64,000 nucleotides of DNA from Mycolicibacterium sp. 018/SC-01/001 (GCF_007096635.1 NZ_VKAA01000009.1:62001-126000); one strand, 5' to 3'. Numbered from the stretch's first letter, positions 38,708 to 52,180 are shown. Notes: generated by a model not told the origin, from the letters alone. Program-made: numbers and translations.

Positions 38708-40909
38708 TCAGTGCGTGCTGTTCGCGGCTTTGAACTCGCGTCGGCGGCGGTGCAGGATCGGCTCGGTGTAGCCGTTGGGCTGCGCGCCGCCCTCGAGGAT
38801 CAGCTCCTGGGCCGCCTGGAACGCGATGCTGCCGTCCGGGTCCGGCGCCATCGGACGGAAGTCGGGGTCCTTGGCGTTCTGCTCGTCGACCACCGCGGCC
38901 ATTCTCCGCAGGCTGGCCTTGACGTCGTCGGCGGTGATGACGCCGTGGCGCAGCCAGTTCGCCAGCAGCTGGCTCGAGATCCGCAGCGTCGCGCGGTCCT
39001 CCATCAGGGCGACGTCGTGGATGTCGGGCACCTTCGAGCACCCCACGCCGGCGTCGATCCAGCGCACGACGTAGCCGAGGATCGACTGGCAGTTGTTGTC
39101 GACCTCTTCGCGGATCTCGTCGGACGCCCACGCCAGCTCCTTGGCCAGCGGGATCGTCAGCAGATCCTCGATCGTGGCCCGCCGCGTGCCCTCGAGCTCC
39201 TTCTGCACCTCGAAGACGTCGACGGCGTGGTAGTGCATGGCGTGCAGGGTCGCCGCCGTCGGCGACGGCACCCACGCGGTGGTTGCGCCGGCCTTGGGCT
39301 GCCCGATCTTCTGCTCGACCATGTCGGCCATCAGCTCGGTCATCGCCCACATGCCCTTGCCGATCTGCGCCTTCCCGGACAGGCCGGTCTCCAGACCGAT
39401 GTCGACGTTCTGATCCTCGTAGGCCGAGATCCAGGCGGTCGACTTCATCGCGCCCTTGCGGATCATCGGGCCCGCCTCCATCGAGGTGTGGATCTCGTCA
39501 CCCGTGCGGTCCAGGAAGCCGGTGTTGATGAACACGACACGGTCGGCGGCCGCCTTGATGCAGGCCTTCAGGTTCAGCGTGGTGCGCCGCTCCTCGTCCA
39601 TGATGCCGACCTTGATGGTGTTCTGCGGCAGGCCGAGCACGTCCTCGACGCGGCTGAACAGTTCGCAGGTGAACGCGACCTCGTCCGGGCCGTGCATCTT
39701 GGGTTTGACGATGTAGATGGAGCCGGTGCGGCTGTTGAGCAGCGGGCCGTTCTCATCACTGCCCTGCAGCCCGTGGATCGCGATCAGGCTGGTGAACAGT
39801 GCGTCCTGGATGCCTTCGGGCACCTCGGCGCCGTCGGCGCCGTCACCCGAGTCGAAGACGATCGCGTCGTTGGTCATCAGGTGACCGACGTTGCGCACGA
39901 ACAGCAGGCTGCGGCCGGGCAACGTGATCTCTCCGCCGTCCGGGCCGGTGAACGTGCGGTCCTCGTTGAGCACGCGGGTGAAGGTCTTGCCGCCCTTGCT
40001 GACCTCTTCGGTCAGGTCGCCGCGGTTCAGGCCCAGCCAGTTGCGGTAGCCGAGCACCTTGTCGTCGGCGTCGACCGCGGCCACGGAGTCCTCGAAATCC
40101 ATGATCGTGGTGATCGCCGATTCGAGCACGACGTCCTTGATGCCGGCCTTGTCGGTCGATCCGATGGGGGAGTCGGGGTCGACGAGTATCTCGATGTGCA
40201 GGCCGTTGTTCTTCAGCAGCACGGCCGTCGGCGAGTCGGGCTCGCCGAGGTAGCCGGCGAACTGGGCCGGGTCCTCGAGTCCGACCGACTGGTCGTCGAC
40301 CGTCACGGTCACGGCGCCGTCGGCGACGGTGAGGCCGGTGATGTCGGCCCAGGAGCCCTCCGCGAGCGGTGCGGCTCCGTCGAGGAACGTACGTGCGTAG
40401 GCGATCACCTTGTCGCCGCGCACCTTGTTGTAGGAATCGCCGGGCTCGGCCCCACCGTCTTCGGGGATCACGTCGGTGCCGTAGAGCGCGTCGTACAGCG
40501 AACCCCACCGCGCGTTGGCGGCGTTGAGCGCGAAGCGCGCATTGAGCACCGGCACCACGAGCTGAGGCCCTGCGGTGCTGGTGATCTCGTCGTCGACGCC
40601 GGCGGTGGTGATCGTGAAGTCGTCGGGCTCTGGCTCGAGATAGCCGATGTCGGTGAGGAACTGCTTGTAGTCGTCGGCCTCGAACCCGCCGATGATGCGG
40701 GCCCGGTGCCACCGGTCGATCTGCGCCTGCAGCTCGTCGCGGCGGGCCAGCAGCTCCTGGTTCTTGGGGGTGAGGTCGGCGACCACCTTGTCGACGCCGG
40801 ACCAGAACGTGTCGGGGTCGATGCCGGTCCCGGCGAGCGCCTCGTTGGTGATGAAGTCGTACAGCACCGGGGCGACGCGCAGGTTACCCACGGTCACACG
40901 TTCGGTCAT
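38708..40909 (-). CDS. glcB: Malate synthase G
   Basis: 733 residues, close to the 741 of M. tuberculosis GlcB. It condenses glyoxylate with acetyl-CoA in the glyoxylate shunt, needed for growth on fatty acids and acetate. Diagnostic stretches are [59 protein letters not shown], and the C-terminal [23 protein letters not shown], which contains the catalytic acid region. The start overlaps the stop of the upstream gene by 4 bases, so it is translationally coupled to the CNNM gene run. An iron-sparing or fatty-acid-responsive control is not visible. Confidence 0.97.
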   Translation of the reverse strand: MTERVTVGNLRVAPVLYDFITNEALAGTGIDPDTFWSGVDKVVADLTPKNQELLARRDELQAQIDRWHRARIIGGFEADDYKQFLTDIGYLEPEPDDFTITTAGVDDEITSTAGPQLVVPVLNARFALNAANARWGSLYDALYGTDVIPEDGGAEPGDSYNKVRGDKVIAYARTFLDGAAPLAEGSWADITGLTVADGAVTVTVDDQSVGLEDPAQFAGYLGEPDSPTAVLLKNNGLHIEILVDPDSPIGSTDKAGIKDVVLESAITTIMDFEDSVAAVDADDKVLGYRNWLGLNRGDLTEEVSKGGKTFTRVLNEDRTFTGPDGGEITLPGRSLLFVRNVGHLMTNDAIVFDSGDGADGAEVPEGIQDALFTSLIAIHGLQGSDENGPLLNSRTGSIYIVKPKMHGPDEVAFTCELFSRVEDVLGLPQNTIKVGIMDEERRTTLNLKACIKAAADRVVFINTGFLDRTGDEIHTSMEAGPMIRKGAMKSTAWISAYEDQNVDIGLETGLSGKAQIGKGMWAMTELMADMVEQKIGQPKAGATTAWVPSPTAATLHAMHYHAVDVFEVQKELEGTRRATIEDLLTIPLAKELAWASDEIREEVDNNCQSILGYVVRWIDAGVGCSKVPDIHDVALMEDRATLRISSQLLANWLRHGVITADDVKASLRRMAAVVDEQNAKDPDFRPMAPDPDGSIAFQAAQELILEGGAQPNGYTEPILHRRRREFKAANSTH

Positions 40910-41871
40910 GATTCCTCCTCCGGCGGCATCTGCGCGTCGGAACGCGGCGTGCCTGTCGTGAAATCCGTCGATCCAGCGTACCCGCCGGTAAACACCCCAC
41001 CCGGACAGGTGAGCGCCGCCGCCCGTCCCAGCGCGAGGCAGGCGTCGATGAGCCGCGCCCGCAACGGCGCCGCGCGGACCGTGACGGCCTCCTGGGCTGC
41101 GGCGTACTGCGCGCGGCCGCTCGCCGTCTCGACGCGGATCGGCGTGAAGCCGAAGTCACGCAGGTCATACGGGCTGGCCCGCATGTCCAGCACACGTGCG
41201 TCGAGGGCGAGTTCGAAACAGTCCAGCAGGAGCGAGGATTCGATCAGCGGTCCGAGCTTGGCCGCCCATTTGTAGAGGTCCATGCCTGCGTGGACGCATC
41301 CCGGCTGCTCCTCGAGCACCTGCGTGGCCCGTGTCAGACGACGGGCGTTGCGCGGCGCCGCCGCGCTGGTGAAGAAGCGGTAGGCGTCGAAGTGACTGCA
41401 GCGCAACGGCATCGACTCGACCACCGCGTCGGTGCCCGCGGGCCCCAGGCGCAGCGGCACCGTGCCGTGGCGCACCTGCGTGGACCGGTACACCATCGCC
41501 CACTCGTGCATGCCGAAGCAGCTGAACCGTGGCGGCCGCGACGCGGTCGCCGACAGCAGTTCTGCGATGAACCTCACGGTGTCCGACCGTGTCATCAGAT
41601 GGTCACGGCTGACGGCCACTGCCGCGCCATCACGGCGGTACCCGGTGCGAGTCACGTAGGCCTCGGCTCCCGGACCGGTCAGCGCGACGCCGTAGCCGGG
41701 ATGCCACACGCGCAGGTGCCGGGGGCGAAGCGAGTAGTAGGTGAACAGGAAATCGAACACCGGATGCGTCAGCCCGGCCTGCCGGCGTTCGACGTGCGGG
41801 CCGAGCAGGAGGTCGGCGCGGCGACGGTGCGCTGCCGCCCTCTCCTGCCAGTCGGCGGCGGTGTCAGACAC
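40906..41871 (-). CDS. Conserved actinobacterial protein (3-methyladenine glycosylase-like by annotation)
   Basis: 321 residues. Conserved blocks are [48 protein letters not shown] and LPRL-like [21 protein letters not shown] recall this pattern being annotated as 3-methyladenine DNA glycosylase in actinobacteria, but no helix-hairpin-helix or known glycosylase motif is evident, so the function is open. It overlaps the CNNM gene upstream by 8 bases and glcB downstream by 4. It stands where M. tuberculosis carries Rv1838c-Rv1840c (VapBC22 and a PE_PGRS gene). Confidence 0.7.
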   Translation of the reverse strand: MSDTAADWQERAAAHRRRADLLLGPHVERRQAGLTHPVFDFLFTYYSLRPRHLRVWHPGYGVALTGPGAEAYVTRTGYRRDGAAVAVSRDHLMTRSDTVRFIAELLSATASRPPRFSCFGMHEWAMVYRSTQVRHGTVPLRLGPAGTDAVVESMPLRCSHFDAYRFFTSAAAPRNARRLTRATQVLEEQPGCVHAGMDLYKWAAKLGPLIESSLLLDCFELALDARVLDMRASPYDLRDFGFTPIRVETASGRAQYAAAQEAVTVRAAPLRARLIDACLALGRAAALTCPGGVFTGGYAGSTDFTTGTPRSDAQMPPEEES

Positions 41872-42925
41872 GGTGCGTGCCGTCGCGCACCGTCCCGACC
41901 AGGTCCTCGACGAGATCTTCGAGCGCGACCATCGCGGTGACAGCGCCGTCGGCGGCGGTGACCAGGGCGAGGTGACTGTTGGTGCGGCGCAGGCGGGTCA
42001 GCGCGTCGGGCAGTGGCATCGAGGCCGGCACCCGCGGCAGCGGACGCACCATGGACGAGTCCAGCACCATCGCGTCGTCGCGCGGGCCGTCGAGCAGCGG
42101 CAGAACGTCCTTGATGTGCAGATACCCGACGTAGGCGCCGGACGGATCGGCGACGGGGAACCGGGAGTACCCGGTCTCGGTGAGCGCCTCTTCCAGCGCG
42201 CCGATCGTCGGTCCCGCGCCTGCGCGCGCCGCAGGCACCGCGCGGATCTGGTGCAGCGGCAGCGCGACGTCGTCGACCACCCGGTTGCGGATCTGCAGCG
42301 CCCGGGTCAGCCGGGTGTGCTCTTCGGGATCCAGCAGGCCTTCCGAGAGCGATTCGGCGATCATCTCCGACAGTTCGACCGTGGACACCGTCACGTCGAG
42401 TTCGTCCTTGGGTTCCACGCCGAACGCGCGCAGCGTGGAGTTGGCGCACCAGTTGTAGAACGCGATGAAGGGCCGCGCGGCGCGGATCCAGACCAGATAG
42501 ATCGGGACGAGCAGCATCGCCGTCGATTCCGGGCCGGCGATCGCGATGTTCTTCGGCACCATCTCGCCGAGCAGCACGTGCAGTGTGACGACGATCGACA
42601 GCGCCACCAGGAACGAGACGGTGTGCAGCACGGCGGTGGGGATGCCGAGCAGATGGAACGGTTTCTCCAGCAGATGCGCGACGGCGGGCTCGGCGACGCG
42701 GCCCAGCAGGATCGAACACACCGTGATGCCGAGTTGGGCGCCGGCCAGCATCAGCGACAGGTTCTCCCCGGCCCGGATCACGGTGACCGCGCTGTTCTTG
42801 CCCTGCTCGGCGAGCGCCTCGAGCCGGTCGCGGCGGGCGGAGATCAGCGCGAACTCCGAGGCGACGAAGAACGCGTTGGCGGCCAGCAGCACGAAGGTGA
42901 GCAGGACGCCGAAGACGTCACCCAT
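41864..42925 (-). CDS. CNNM/CorC-type membrane protein with CBS domains (Rv1841c-like)
   Basis: 353 residues. An N-terminal DUF21/CNNM membrane domain ([40 protein letters not shown]) is followed by a CBS pair ([55 protein letters not shown]). It ends there and lacks the C-terminal CorC/HlyC domain of its upstream partner. This family exports or regulates Mg2+ and related divalent ions. It overlaps both neighbours by 8 bases. Together with the next gene it equals the Rv1841c-Rv1842c pair. Confidence 0.9.
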   Translation of the reverse strand: MGDVFGVLLTFVLLAANAFFVASEFALISARRDRLEALAEQGKNSAVTVIRAGENLSLMLAGAQLGITVCSILLGRVAEPAVAHLLEKPFHLLGIPTAVLHTVSFLVALSIVVTLHVLLGEMVPKNIAIAGPESTAMLLVPIYLVWIRAARPFIAFYNWCANSTLRAFGVEPKDELDVTVSTVELSEMIAESLSEGLLDPEEHTRLTRALQIRNRVVDDVALPLHQIRAVPAARAGAGPTIGALEEALTETGYSRFPVADPSGAYVGYLHIKDVLPLLDGPRDDAMVLDSSMVRPLPRVPASMPLPDALTRLRRTNSHLALVTAADGAVTAMVALEDLVEDLVGTVRDGTHRV

Positions 42926-44294
42926 CGGCTACCTCCGCCGTGTCGGCCTGGTCGTCGGCGCGGCCCAGCTTGGTCAGCTCGAGCTGGTCGATGCGCCGGC
43001 CGTCCATCTTGACCACGGTGGCCAACCACCGGATCGGGTCGTCGATGGGCCCGTCGGGGTCGAACGCGATCAGCTCCACCGACTCTCCCTCGTCGGGGAT
43101 GTGCCCGAGCTGCTCGAGCACCAGGCCGCCGATCGTCTCGTAATCGCCTTCCGGAGCGCGGAATTCGGTGTTCTCGGCGACTTCGTCGATGCGCAGCAGC
43201 CCCGACACCTGCCAGCCCTCGCCGGCGTGGACGACGTCGGGTGGCTCGTCGTCGTGCTCGTCACGGACGTCGCCGACGATCTCTTCGATCAGGTCCTCGA
43301 CGGTCACCATGCCGGCGGTGCCGCCGTATTCGTCGACGACCAGGGCGGTGGCCAGACCGTTGGCCCGCACCTCGGACATCACCGCGTCACCGTCGAGGGT
43401 GGAGGGCACGCGCGCCACCGGCGCGACGATGTCGGAGAGCAGCGTGGTGGGCCGCTGGTCGTGGGGGACGGCGAACACCTGTTTGACGTGCACGACGCCG
43501 ATGGTCTCGTCGAGGTCGCCGCGGATCACCGGGAACCGGGAGTGGCCGGTGCGCACGGCGGCCTGGCTCAGGTCGAGCACGGTGTCATCGGCGTCGAGGG
43601 TGTCGATCTTCGAGCGCGGCGTCATCAGCTCTTCGGCGGTGCGGTCGCCGAACTGCAGCGACCGGTCGACGAGCACCGCGGTCACCGGATCGAGCGAACC
43701 GCTCTCGGCCGAGGTGCGCACCAGCGAGACCAGTTCCTGCGGTGAGCGTGCCGATCGCAGCTCCTCGGCGGGCTCGATGCCGACGCGGCGCAGGATCCAG
43801 TTCGCGGTGCCGTTGGTCAGCCGGATCAGCGGCGTGAACAGGAACGAGAACATCAGCTGCGGCGGCGAGGCGAACCGGGCCGTCGGGACGGGGCGGGCGA
43901 CGGCGAGGTTCTTGGGCACCAGCTCGCCGAACACCATCGACAGCGACGTGGCGATCAGGATCGCCAGGATCAGCGCCAGTGTGGTGGCTGCACTCTTGGG
44001 CAGCGACAGCGCGGCCAGGGCGGGTTCGAGGAGCCGCGCCACGACGGGTTCGGCGAGGAAGCCGGTCGCCAGCGTGGTGATCGAGATGCCGACCTGGGCG
44101 CCGGACAGCTGGGTGGACAGCGCGCGGTGTGCGCGCTGGACCATCTGGTCGCGCCGGTTGCCGGAGCGGGCGTTGGACTCGACGGTGCTGCGTTCGAGCG
44201 CGGTCAGGGAGAACTCTGCGGCGACGAACACGGCCGTGCCCGCCGTGAGCACCACGATCGCCAGCACCGACAGCAGTGAGGTGGCAAGGGTCAC
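42918..44294 (-). CDS. CNNM/CorC-type membrane protein with CBS and CorC_HlyC domains (Rv1842c-like)
   Basis: 458 residues from the GTG at 44294. The N-terminal CNNM membrane domain ([38 protein letters not shown]) is followed by two CBS motifs ([55 protein letters not shown]) and a CorC_HlyC domain ([25 protein letters not shown]). It is predicted to act in divalent-cation transport in the inner membrane and is the first gene of the run leading to glcB. A perfect 8-bp hairpin at 44301-44318 stands right before the start codon. Confidence 0.9.
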   Translation of the reverse strand: MTLATSLLSVLAIVVLTAGTAVFVAAEFSLTALERSTVESNARSGNRRDQMVQRAHRALSTQLSGAQVGISITTLATGFLAEPVVARLLEPALAALSLPKSAATTLALILAILIATSLSMVFGELVPKNLAVARPVPTARFASPPQLMFSFLFTPLIRLTNGTANWILRRVGIEPAEELRSARSPQELVSLVRTSAESGSLDPVTAVLVDRSLQFGDRTAEELMTPRSKIDTLDADDTVLDLSQAAVRTGHSRFPVIRGDLDETIGVVHVKQVFAVPHDQRPTTLLSDIVAPVARVPSTLDGDAVMSEVRANGLATALVVDEYGGTAGMVTVEDLIEEIVGDVRDEHDDEPPDVVHAGEGWQVSGLLRIDEVAENTEFRAPEGDYETIGGLVLEQLGHIPDEGESVELIAFDPDGPIDDPIRWLATVVKMDGRRIDQLELTKLGRADDQADTAEVADG

Positions 44295-44300
44295 AGAAGG

Positions 44301-44318
44301 CCGTCCTGGGCAGGACGG
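44301..44318. promoter_or_regulatory. Hairpin abutting the CNNM start codon
   Basis: CCGTCCTG-GG-CAGGACGG is a perfect 8-bp inverted repeat. On the minus strand it ends six bases before the GTG at 44294, where the ribosome site would be. It could hide the site or act as a leader structure; the tiny loop makes a cruciform or protein-binding palindrome equally possible. Confidence 0.45.
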
Positions 44319-44534
44319 CGGGGGCAGCCGGGCTGTGGACCCGGCCTGCTAGAAGATGGTTCTGCCTCCACCGGCTCCCGGTCGGGCCGCTCGGCGAGTG
44401 TGGCCGGCTCGGATGGACCGCCATCCAGTGCCTGCGGCACCTGATCCCTTTCGGCGCAGTGACAAACGAAATTCCCACCCATGCTAGCCGACTGCCAACC
44501 GGCGGGCCGCATTCACCGGGCGGCCGCGAACCGG

Positions 44535-44553
44535 TCTGGTTAGGCTCCCCTTA
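44535..44553. promoter_or_regulatory. IdeR-type iron box before the ferric-iron transporter
   Basis: TCTGGTTAGGCTCCCCTTA matches 14 of 19 positions of the IdeR consensus TTAGGTTAGGCTAACCTAA, including the central GGTTAGGCT. It is 46 bases upstream of the transporter start, consistent with repression when iron is plentiful. Confidence 0.68.
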
Positions 44554-44599
44554 GCGCGATGGTAGGTTCACAGCTGACGTTCAGGAAAGGTGGACCACA

Positions 44600-45643
44600 A
44601 TGTCGCTCCCTCGCTCGGTTACCAGACCCTCCCGGTGGGCCGGCGCGATCGCCACCGTCGCCGCGCTGGTGGCGCTGACGGGCTGCAGTTCGTCGAGCAC
44701 TCCCGACGATGCCGACAAGGTCGTCGTCTACTCGGGCCGCAGTGAGGAACTGGTGGCGCCGCTGCTCGAGCAGTTCACCGCCGACACCGGCATCGAGGTC
44801 GAGGCGCGCTACGCCGGGTCGGGGGAGATGGCTGCGCAGCTGATCACCGAGGGCGACAAGTCGCCGGCGGATGTGTTCCTGTCCCAGGACGCGGGGGCGC
44901 TGGGCGCCGTGTCGAAGGCCGGCCTGCTGGCCCCCGTCGATGCCGAGACACTCAAGGCCGTGCCCGCGCCGTACGCCGCCGCGGACGGCACCTGGGTCGG
45001 TGTGTCGGGTCGCGCCCGGGTCGTGGTCTACAACCCGACCATGGTGCCCACGCCGCCGGACACGATCGACGCGCTGCTGGCCCCGGAGTGGAGGGGCAAG
45101 ATCGGGTTCGCGCCGAGCAACGCGTCGTGGCAGTCGTTCGTGACCGGATTGCGGGTCGTGCGCGGTGAGGACGGCGCCGAGCAGTGGCTGCGCGCGTTCA
45201 AAGCCCAGGATCCCACGCCGTACGAGAACAACGTCGCCGTGCGCGACGCCGTGGACGCCGGCCAGGTGCCGCTCGGGCTGGTCAACCACTACTACCTGTA
45301 CGAGCTCATCGACGCCAAGGGTGCCGAGGCGGTGACGGCGCGCAACAAGTTCATGGCCGCCGGCGATCCCGGCGGGCTGGTCAACGTCGCGGGCATCGGC
45401 GTGCTGAAGGCCGCCCCGAATCCGCAAGGCGCACAACGGTTTGCGTCCTACCTGGTGAGCGAGCCCGCGCAGAAGTACTTCGCCGACGAGACCGAGGAGT
45501 ATCCGCTGGCCGCCGGCGTCGCACCGTCGGCGCAGATGCCGCCACTCAGTGAACTGCAGCCGCCCGCGGTCGACCTGTCGCAGCTCGACGACATCGAGAC
45601 CACGCAGGAGCTCCTGGTCAAGACCGGCCTGCTCACGAATTGA
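44600..45643 (+). CDS. Ferric-iron ABC transporter substrate-binding lipoprotein
   Basis: 347 residues from the ATG, with AAAGGTGG upstream. The lipobox ALTGC puts the lipidated Cys at residue 29. The mature protein follows the bacterial transferrin (FbpA/FutA) pattern: VVVYSGRSEELVAPLLEQFTADTGIEVE, GKIGFAPSNASWQSF, and the Tyr pair LVNHYYLYELID that binds iron. It captures Fe3+ outside the membrane for the permease and ATPase encoded next. Molybdate-binding ModA, expected by synteny near here, is excluded by these motifs. The stop overlaps the permease start (TTGA). Confidence 0.88.
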   Translation: MSLPRSVTRPSRWAGAIATVAALVALTGCSSSSTPDDADKVVVYSGRSEELVAPLLEQFTADTGIEVEARYAGSGEMAAQLITEGDKSPADVFLSQDAGALGAVSKAGLLAPVDAETLKAVPAPYAAADGTWVGVSGRARVVVYNPTMVPTPPDTIDALLAPEWRGKIGFAPSNASWQSFVTGLRVVRGEDGAEQWLRAFKAQDPTPYENNVAVRDAVDAGQVPLGLVNHYYLYELIDAKGAEAVTARNKFMAAGDPGGLVNVAGIGVLKAAPNPQGAQRFASYLVSEPAQKYFADETEEYPLAAGVAPSAQMPPLSELQPPAVDLSQLDDIETTQELLVKTGLLTN

Positions 45644-47164
45644 CCGCAGGCCCGGTCCGGGCGGCACGCCCGCCCGCGCTGCTGCTCGCCGCGGCCGCGC
45701 TGGTGGCCGCCGCGACGCTGATCCCGTTGGTCTACCTGGGCGATCGCGCGCTGTCGCGGGGCTGGGCCGCGGTGGTCGACGAGGTGGTGCAGCCGCGGAC
45801 CGCGGCGCTGATCGGCCGGTCGCTGCTGCTGGTGATCACGGTGACCGCGGCGTGCGTGCTGTTGGGCGTGACGCTGGCCGTCCTGCTCACCCGCACCGAT
45901 CTGCGGGGCCGGCGGCTCTGGAGCGTCGCGCTGACGCTGCCGCTGGCGATGCCCAGCTATCTGCTGGCGTACCTGTGGGTGTCGGCGGTGCCGTCGATCG
46001 CCGGGTTCTGGGGTGCGGTGCTGGTGCTGACGCTGGTCAGTTATCCGCTGGTGTTGCTGACCACGACGGCGGCGCTGGCCCGCGTCGATCCCGCGCAGGA
46101 GGAGGTGGCCCGGTCGCTGGGCCGCGGCGGCTGGTCGGTGCTGTTCGGGGTGACGCTGCGGCAGGCGCGGGCGGCGATCGCGGCGGGTGCGCTGCTGGTC
46201 GCGCTCTATGTGCTCAGCGATTTCGGCGCGGTCGCCGCGATGCGGTTCGAGGCGTTCACGTGGGTGATCTACGGCGCGTACCGCTCGGGCTTCAATCCGT
46301 CGCGGGCGGCGGTGCTGTCGCTGGTGCTGCTGGCGTTCGCGGTGGCCCTGGTAATCGCCGAGCACGCGGTGCGGGGACGGGCGGCCGCCTCGCGCGTGGG
46401 CTCCGGCGCCCCGCGGCCGGCACCGGTGAGTCGGCTCGGCGGGTGGCAGGGCCCCGCCCTGCTGCTGCCGGCGGCGGTCCTGGCGGCGGCGGTCGTCGTG
46501 CCCGCCGTCGAACTCGCGGACTGGTTGGCCACGGCCGGGGCCCGCTGGGACGGTGGCCTGTGGTCCGCGGCCCTGGGTGCGACGCTGTGGCTCTCGGCGG
46601 TCGCCGCAGTGGTGTCCACGCTCGCGGCGCTGCCGCTCGGTGTGCTGGCGGCGCGGCACCGCGACCGCGCCACCAGGGCGTTGGAGGGCGCGAGCTATGT
46701 CGCTCACGGGTTGCCGGCGATCGTGATCGCGATCTCGATGGTGTCGCTCGGGGTGCTGCTGCTGCGGCCCATCTACCAGCGGGAACCGCTGCTGATCCTG
46801 GCCTACACGGTGTTGTTCGTGCCCCTGGCGGTCGGTTCGATCCGCGCGGCGGTCGAGTCGGCGCCGATCCGGCTGGAGGAGGTGGCGCGGTCGCTGGGCC
46901 GCACGCCGGTGCGCGCGTTCACCGCGGTGACGGCGCGGGTGGCGTTGCCCGGCATCGCGGCCGGCGCTGCCATGGTGCTGCTGACGTGCATGAAGGAGCT
47001 GCCGGTGACGCTGCTGCTGCATCCGACCGGAACCGACACGCTGGCAACCCGGCTCTGGGGTTACAGCTCGGTCAGTGACTACGCCGCCGCTGCGCCGTAC
47101 GCTGCGTCGCTCCTGGTCTTCGCCGCGGTGCCGACGGCGTTGTTGGGCGCATGGAGCGTGCGCG

Positions 47165-47172
<8 letters not shown>
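45640..47172 (+). CDS. Ferric-iron ABC transporter permease (two fused domains)
   Basis: 510 residues from a TTG overlapping the previous stop. Twelve or so membrane segments form two homologous halves, each with an EAA loop: EEVARSLGRGGWSVLFGVTL near residue 155 and EEVARSLGRTPVRAFTAVTA near 410. This duplicated form is typical of FbpB-type iron permeases. It overlaps the ATPase gene by 8 bases, so the three subunits form one translationally coupled operon. Confidence 0.9.
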
Positions 47173-49648
<2,476 letters not shown>

Positions 49649-49652
49649 TCAC

Positions 49653-49719
49653 CCCGCGAGCAGTCGCGAACTCGAGCTCTGTAGGCCCCGAAACACTCGA
49701 GTTCGCGTCTGCTCGCGGG
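49653..49719. terminator. 24-bp inverted repeat between gnd1 and guaB1
   Basis: The arms at 49653-49676 and 49696-49719 pair at 23 of 24 positions around a 19-base loop; the core is CGCGAACTCGAG. It lies 7 bases past the gnd1 stop, so it most likely ends the gnd1 transcript and insulates guaB1. The arm sequence could also be an interspersed repeat. Confidence 0.8.
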
Positions 49720-49725
49720 AGAAAA

Positions 49726-51186
49726 CTACGCGTCGATCTGGCTGCGGTCCCCGCTCCAGAGGGTGTGGAAGCGCTTGGCGGGATCGGCGTCGATGCGGCC
49801 GTAGGTGTGCGCGCCGAAGAAGTCGCGCAATCCCTGAGTGAGGGCCGCGGGCAGCCGCTCGGTGCGCAGCGCGTCGTAGTAGGACAGCGCCGAGGCGAAG
49901 CCCGGGATCGGAATGCCCAGCTCCGTCGCTTTGACCACCACGCGGCGCCAGCTGTCGATGCCGGACTCGATGGCCTCGCGGAAGTACGGCGCGGAGATCA
50001 GCGTCGCCAGCTCCGGATCCTCGTCGAAGGCCTCGGTGATCCGGTTGAGGAACTTGGCGCGGATGATGCAGCCGCCGCGCCAGATCCTGGCCATGTCGCC
50101 GGGCTTGATGCCCCAGTCGTACTCGGCGCTGCCTGCCTGGATCTGGTTGAAGCCCTGCGCGTAGGCGATGATCTTCGACGCGTACAGGGCCTTGCTGACG
50201 TCGTCGATGAATTGCGCTGCATCACTGGGCTTTTCGCCGAGATCCCCGGAGGCCAGGCCGGTGGTCGCCTTGCGCTGGGCGACCGACCCCGACAGGGCGC
50301 GCGCGAACACGGCCTCGGCGATACCGGTCACGGGCACGCCGAGATCGAGCGCCGACTTCACCGTCCACCGGCCGGTGCCCTTCTGCTCGGCCTCGTCGAG
50401 GATGACGTCGACCAGCGGCTTTCCGGTCTCGGCGTCGGTCTGGCGCAGCACGGTCGCGGTGATCTCGATCAGGAAGCTGTCCAGGTCGCCGGTGTTCCAC
50501 TCGGCGAACACATCGGCGATCTCGGGTGCGGACATGCCGAGCCCGTCGCGCAGCAGCTGATAGGCCTCGCCGATGAGCTGCATGTCGGAGTACTCGATAC
50601 CGTTGTGCACCATCTTGACGAAGTGGCCCGCGCCGTCGGGACCGATGTGGGTGCAGCACGGCACGCCGTCGACGTGGGCGGAGATCTCTTCCAGCAGCGG
50701 CCCCAGGCTCTTGTAGGACTCCGCGGGACCGCCCGGCATGATCGACGGACCGTTGAGCGCACCCTCCTCACCGCCGCTGATCCCGGCGCCGACGAAGTGC
50801 AGGCCGCGCTCGCGGATGGCCTTCTCGCGGCGGATCGTGTCCGTGTAGAGCGCGTTGCCGCCGTCGATGATGATGTCGCCTTCTTCCATCGCGTCGGCGA
50901 GCTCGTCGATGACAGCGTCGGTGGGGTCACCGGCCTTGACCATGATGATCACGCGGCGCGGCTTCTCCAGCGCGTCGAGGAACTCCTCGATGGTCTCGCT
51001 GCGCACGAACTTCCCCTCCGAGCCGTGCTCGGCGAGCAGCGCGTCGGTCTTGGCGGTGGTGCGGTTGTGCAGCGCAACGGTGTAGCCGTGGTGGGCGAAG
51101 TTGCGCGCCAGATTGGAACCCATCACTGCAAGGCCGGTCACTCCGATCTGCGCGGTGCCTGTCGTCGAGCTGGCGGAGTCGGTCAT
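49726..51186 (-). CDS. gnd1: 6-phosphogluconate dehydrogenase, decarboxylating
   Basis: 486 residues, as M. tuberculosis Gnd1 (Rv1844c). The N-terminal NADP fold has IGVTGLAVMGSNLARNFAHHGYTVALHNRT, the substrate signature is GAGISGGEEGALNGPSIMPGG, followed by FVKMVHNGIEYSDMQLI, and the C-terminus has FGAHTYGRID. It oxidises 6-phosphogluconate to ribulose 5-phosphate and CO2 in the pentose phosphate pathway. It lies 44 bases downstream of the M56 peptidase gene on the same strand. Confidence 0.97.
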   Translation of the reverse strand: MTDSASSTTGTAQIGVTGLAVMGSNLARNFAHHGYTVALHNRTTAKTDALLAEHGSEGKFVRSETIEEFLDALEKPRRVIIMVKAGDPTDAVIDELADAMEEGDIIIDGGNALYTDTIRREKAIRERGLHFVGAGISGGEEGALNGPSIMPGGPAESYKSLGPLLEEISAHVDGVPCCTHIGPDGAGHFVKMVHNGIEYSDMQLIGEAYQLLRDGLGMSAPEIADVFAEWNTGDLDSFLIEITATVLRQTDAETGKPLVDVILDEAEQKGTGRWTVKSALDLGVPVTGIAEAVFARALSGSVAQRKATTGLASGDLGEKPSDAAQFIDDVSKALYASKIIAYAQGFNQIQAGSAEYDWGIKPGDMARIWRGGCIIRAKFLNRITEAFDEDPELATLISAPYFREAIESGIDSWRRVVVKATELGIPIPGFASALSYYDALRTERLPAALTQGLRDFFGAHTYGRIDADPAKRFHTLWSGDRSQIDA

Positions 51187-51230
51187 GCAGGGCGCCTTTC
51201 GTTGTGCGGTTGTTTGAGGTCAGGCAAGCA

Positions 51231-52166
51231 TCAGGCGGTGAACAGCCGGTGCAGCTCGGTGAGCCACGGCACCGCCAGGGCGACCGTCGGCACGACCAGC
51301 ACCGCGGCGGCGCACACATAGGCGCCGGCGGCCAACGCACGACTGTTCGGTGCGCCGCCCAGCCGGCGCACCCGCACCACCGTCGTCGGGCCGCCGGCGG
51401 CGAGCGCCCCGCGCGGGGTGTGGCCCGCGGCGCAGGCGACCAGCGCGCGGGCCAGCGGAGTGGGTCCGGTGTGGCGCACCGCGGCGTCGTCGGCGAGGGC
51501 CTCGATCAGCAGCCGGACGGCGTTGAGAGCGTTGCCGCTGCGCACGATGCGGGGGAAGGCCGCGTGCACCGCGGTGAACATCTCCAGCACGAGATCGTGC
51601 CGGGCCCGCAGATGCGCCTGCTCGTGGGACAGGATCGCCGACACCTCCCGGTCGGACAGGGTGTTGAGCGCGCCCTCGCTGACGACGACGCGGCTGCGCA
51701 CGCCGGGCAGACAGTAGGCGAGCGGTTGGGCGACGTCGAGGATGCGGACGCCGTGAGCAGGCATCGGTCGCGTGGGGTGGGCGCCCACCAGGTCGACGAT
51801 CATCCGGTGGTGGGCGCGGCGGCGCCGGGTGGCGATCGCGACCTGCAGCACCGACACGATCAGGCGCGCACCGACGACCAGCGTGAGAGCGAAGACGACG
51901 ACGTAGGTGGTCCACAGGGGCCAGCCGAGGTCGTCGAGAGCGGTGACGATCGTCGCGGTGGGCCGACCGTCGGGACCGGGCTCGAAGAGCCGGCTCGCGA
52001 TCGCGATCCCCGCGGAGAAGAACGACAGCACGGCGGCCAGAGCGATGGACTGCCACAGCACGATCGCCGCCCTGGGGGCGCGCAACGGCCAGGACGCGCG
52101 GGCCAGCAATGCGGGCACCGGCCCCGACAACGTCAGGGCGACGATGGTGAAGGCCAGCGCGGACAC
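51231..52166 (-). CDS. M56-family (BlaR1/MecR1-like) membrane metallopeptidase
   Basis: 311 residues with several membrane segments and the zinc site SHEQAHLRARHD (HExxH). It equals Rv1845c. It lacks the extracellular penicillin-binding sensor domain of true BlaR1 proteins. By analogy it would cleave the BlaI repressor encoded 14 bases upstream, but the signal is unknown. blaI, this gene and gnd1 are co-directional. Confidence 0.92.
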   Translation of the reverse strand: MSALAFTIVALTLSGPVPALLARASWPLRAPRAAIVLWQSIALAAVLSFFSAGIAIASRLFEPGPDGRPTATIVTALDDLGWPLWTTYVVVFALTLVVGARLIVSVLQVAIATRRRRAHHRMIVDLVGAHPTRPMPAHGVRILDVAQPLAYCLPGVRSRVVVSEGALNTLSDREVSAILSHEQAHLRARHDLVLEMFTAVHAAFPRIVRSGNALNAVRLLIEALADDAAVRHTGPTPLARALVACAAGHTPRGALAAGGPTTVVRVRRLGGAPNSRALAAGAYVCAAAVLVVPTVALAVPWLTELHRLFTA

Positions 52167-52180
52167 GCTGTCAGTGTCTC

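Noticed and set aside
38711..41275. Long + strand frame opposite glcB
   Set aside because: Antisense to malate synthase, no recognisable domain, composition typical of a shadow frame.
40906..41871. Toxin-antitoxin pair or PE_PGRS gene, as in Rv1838c-Rv1840c
   Set aside because: Only one unrelated 321-residue gene lies here and it overlaps both neighbours, leaving no room.
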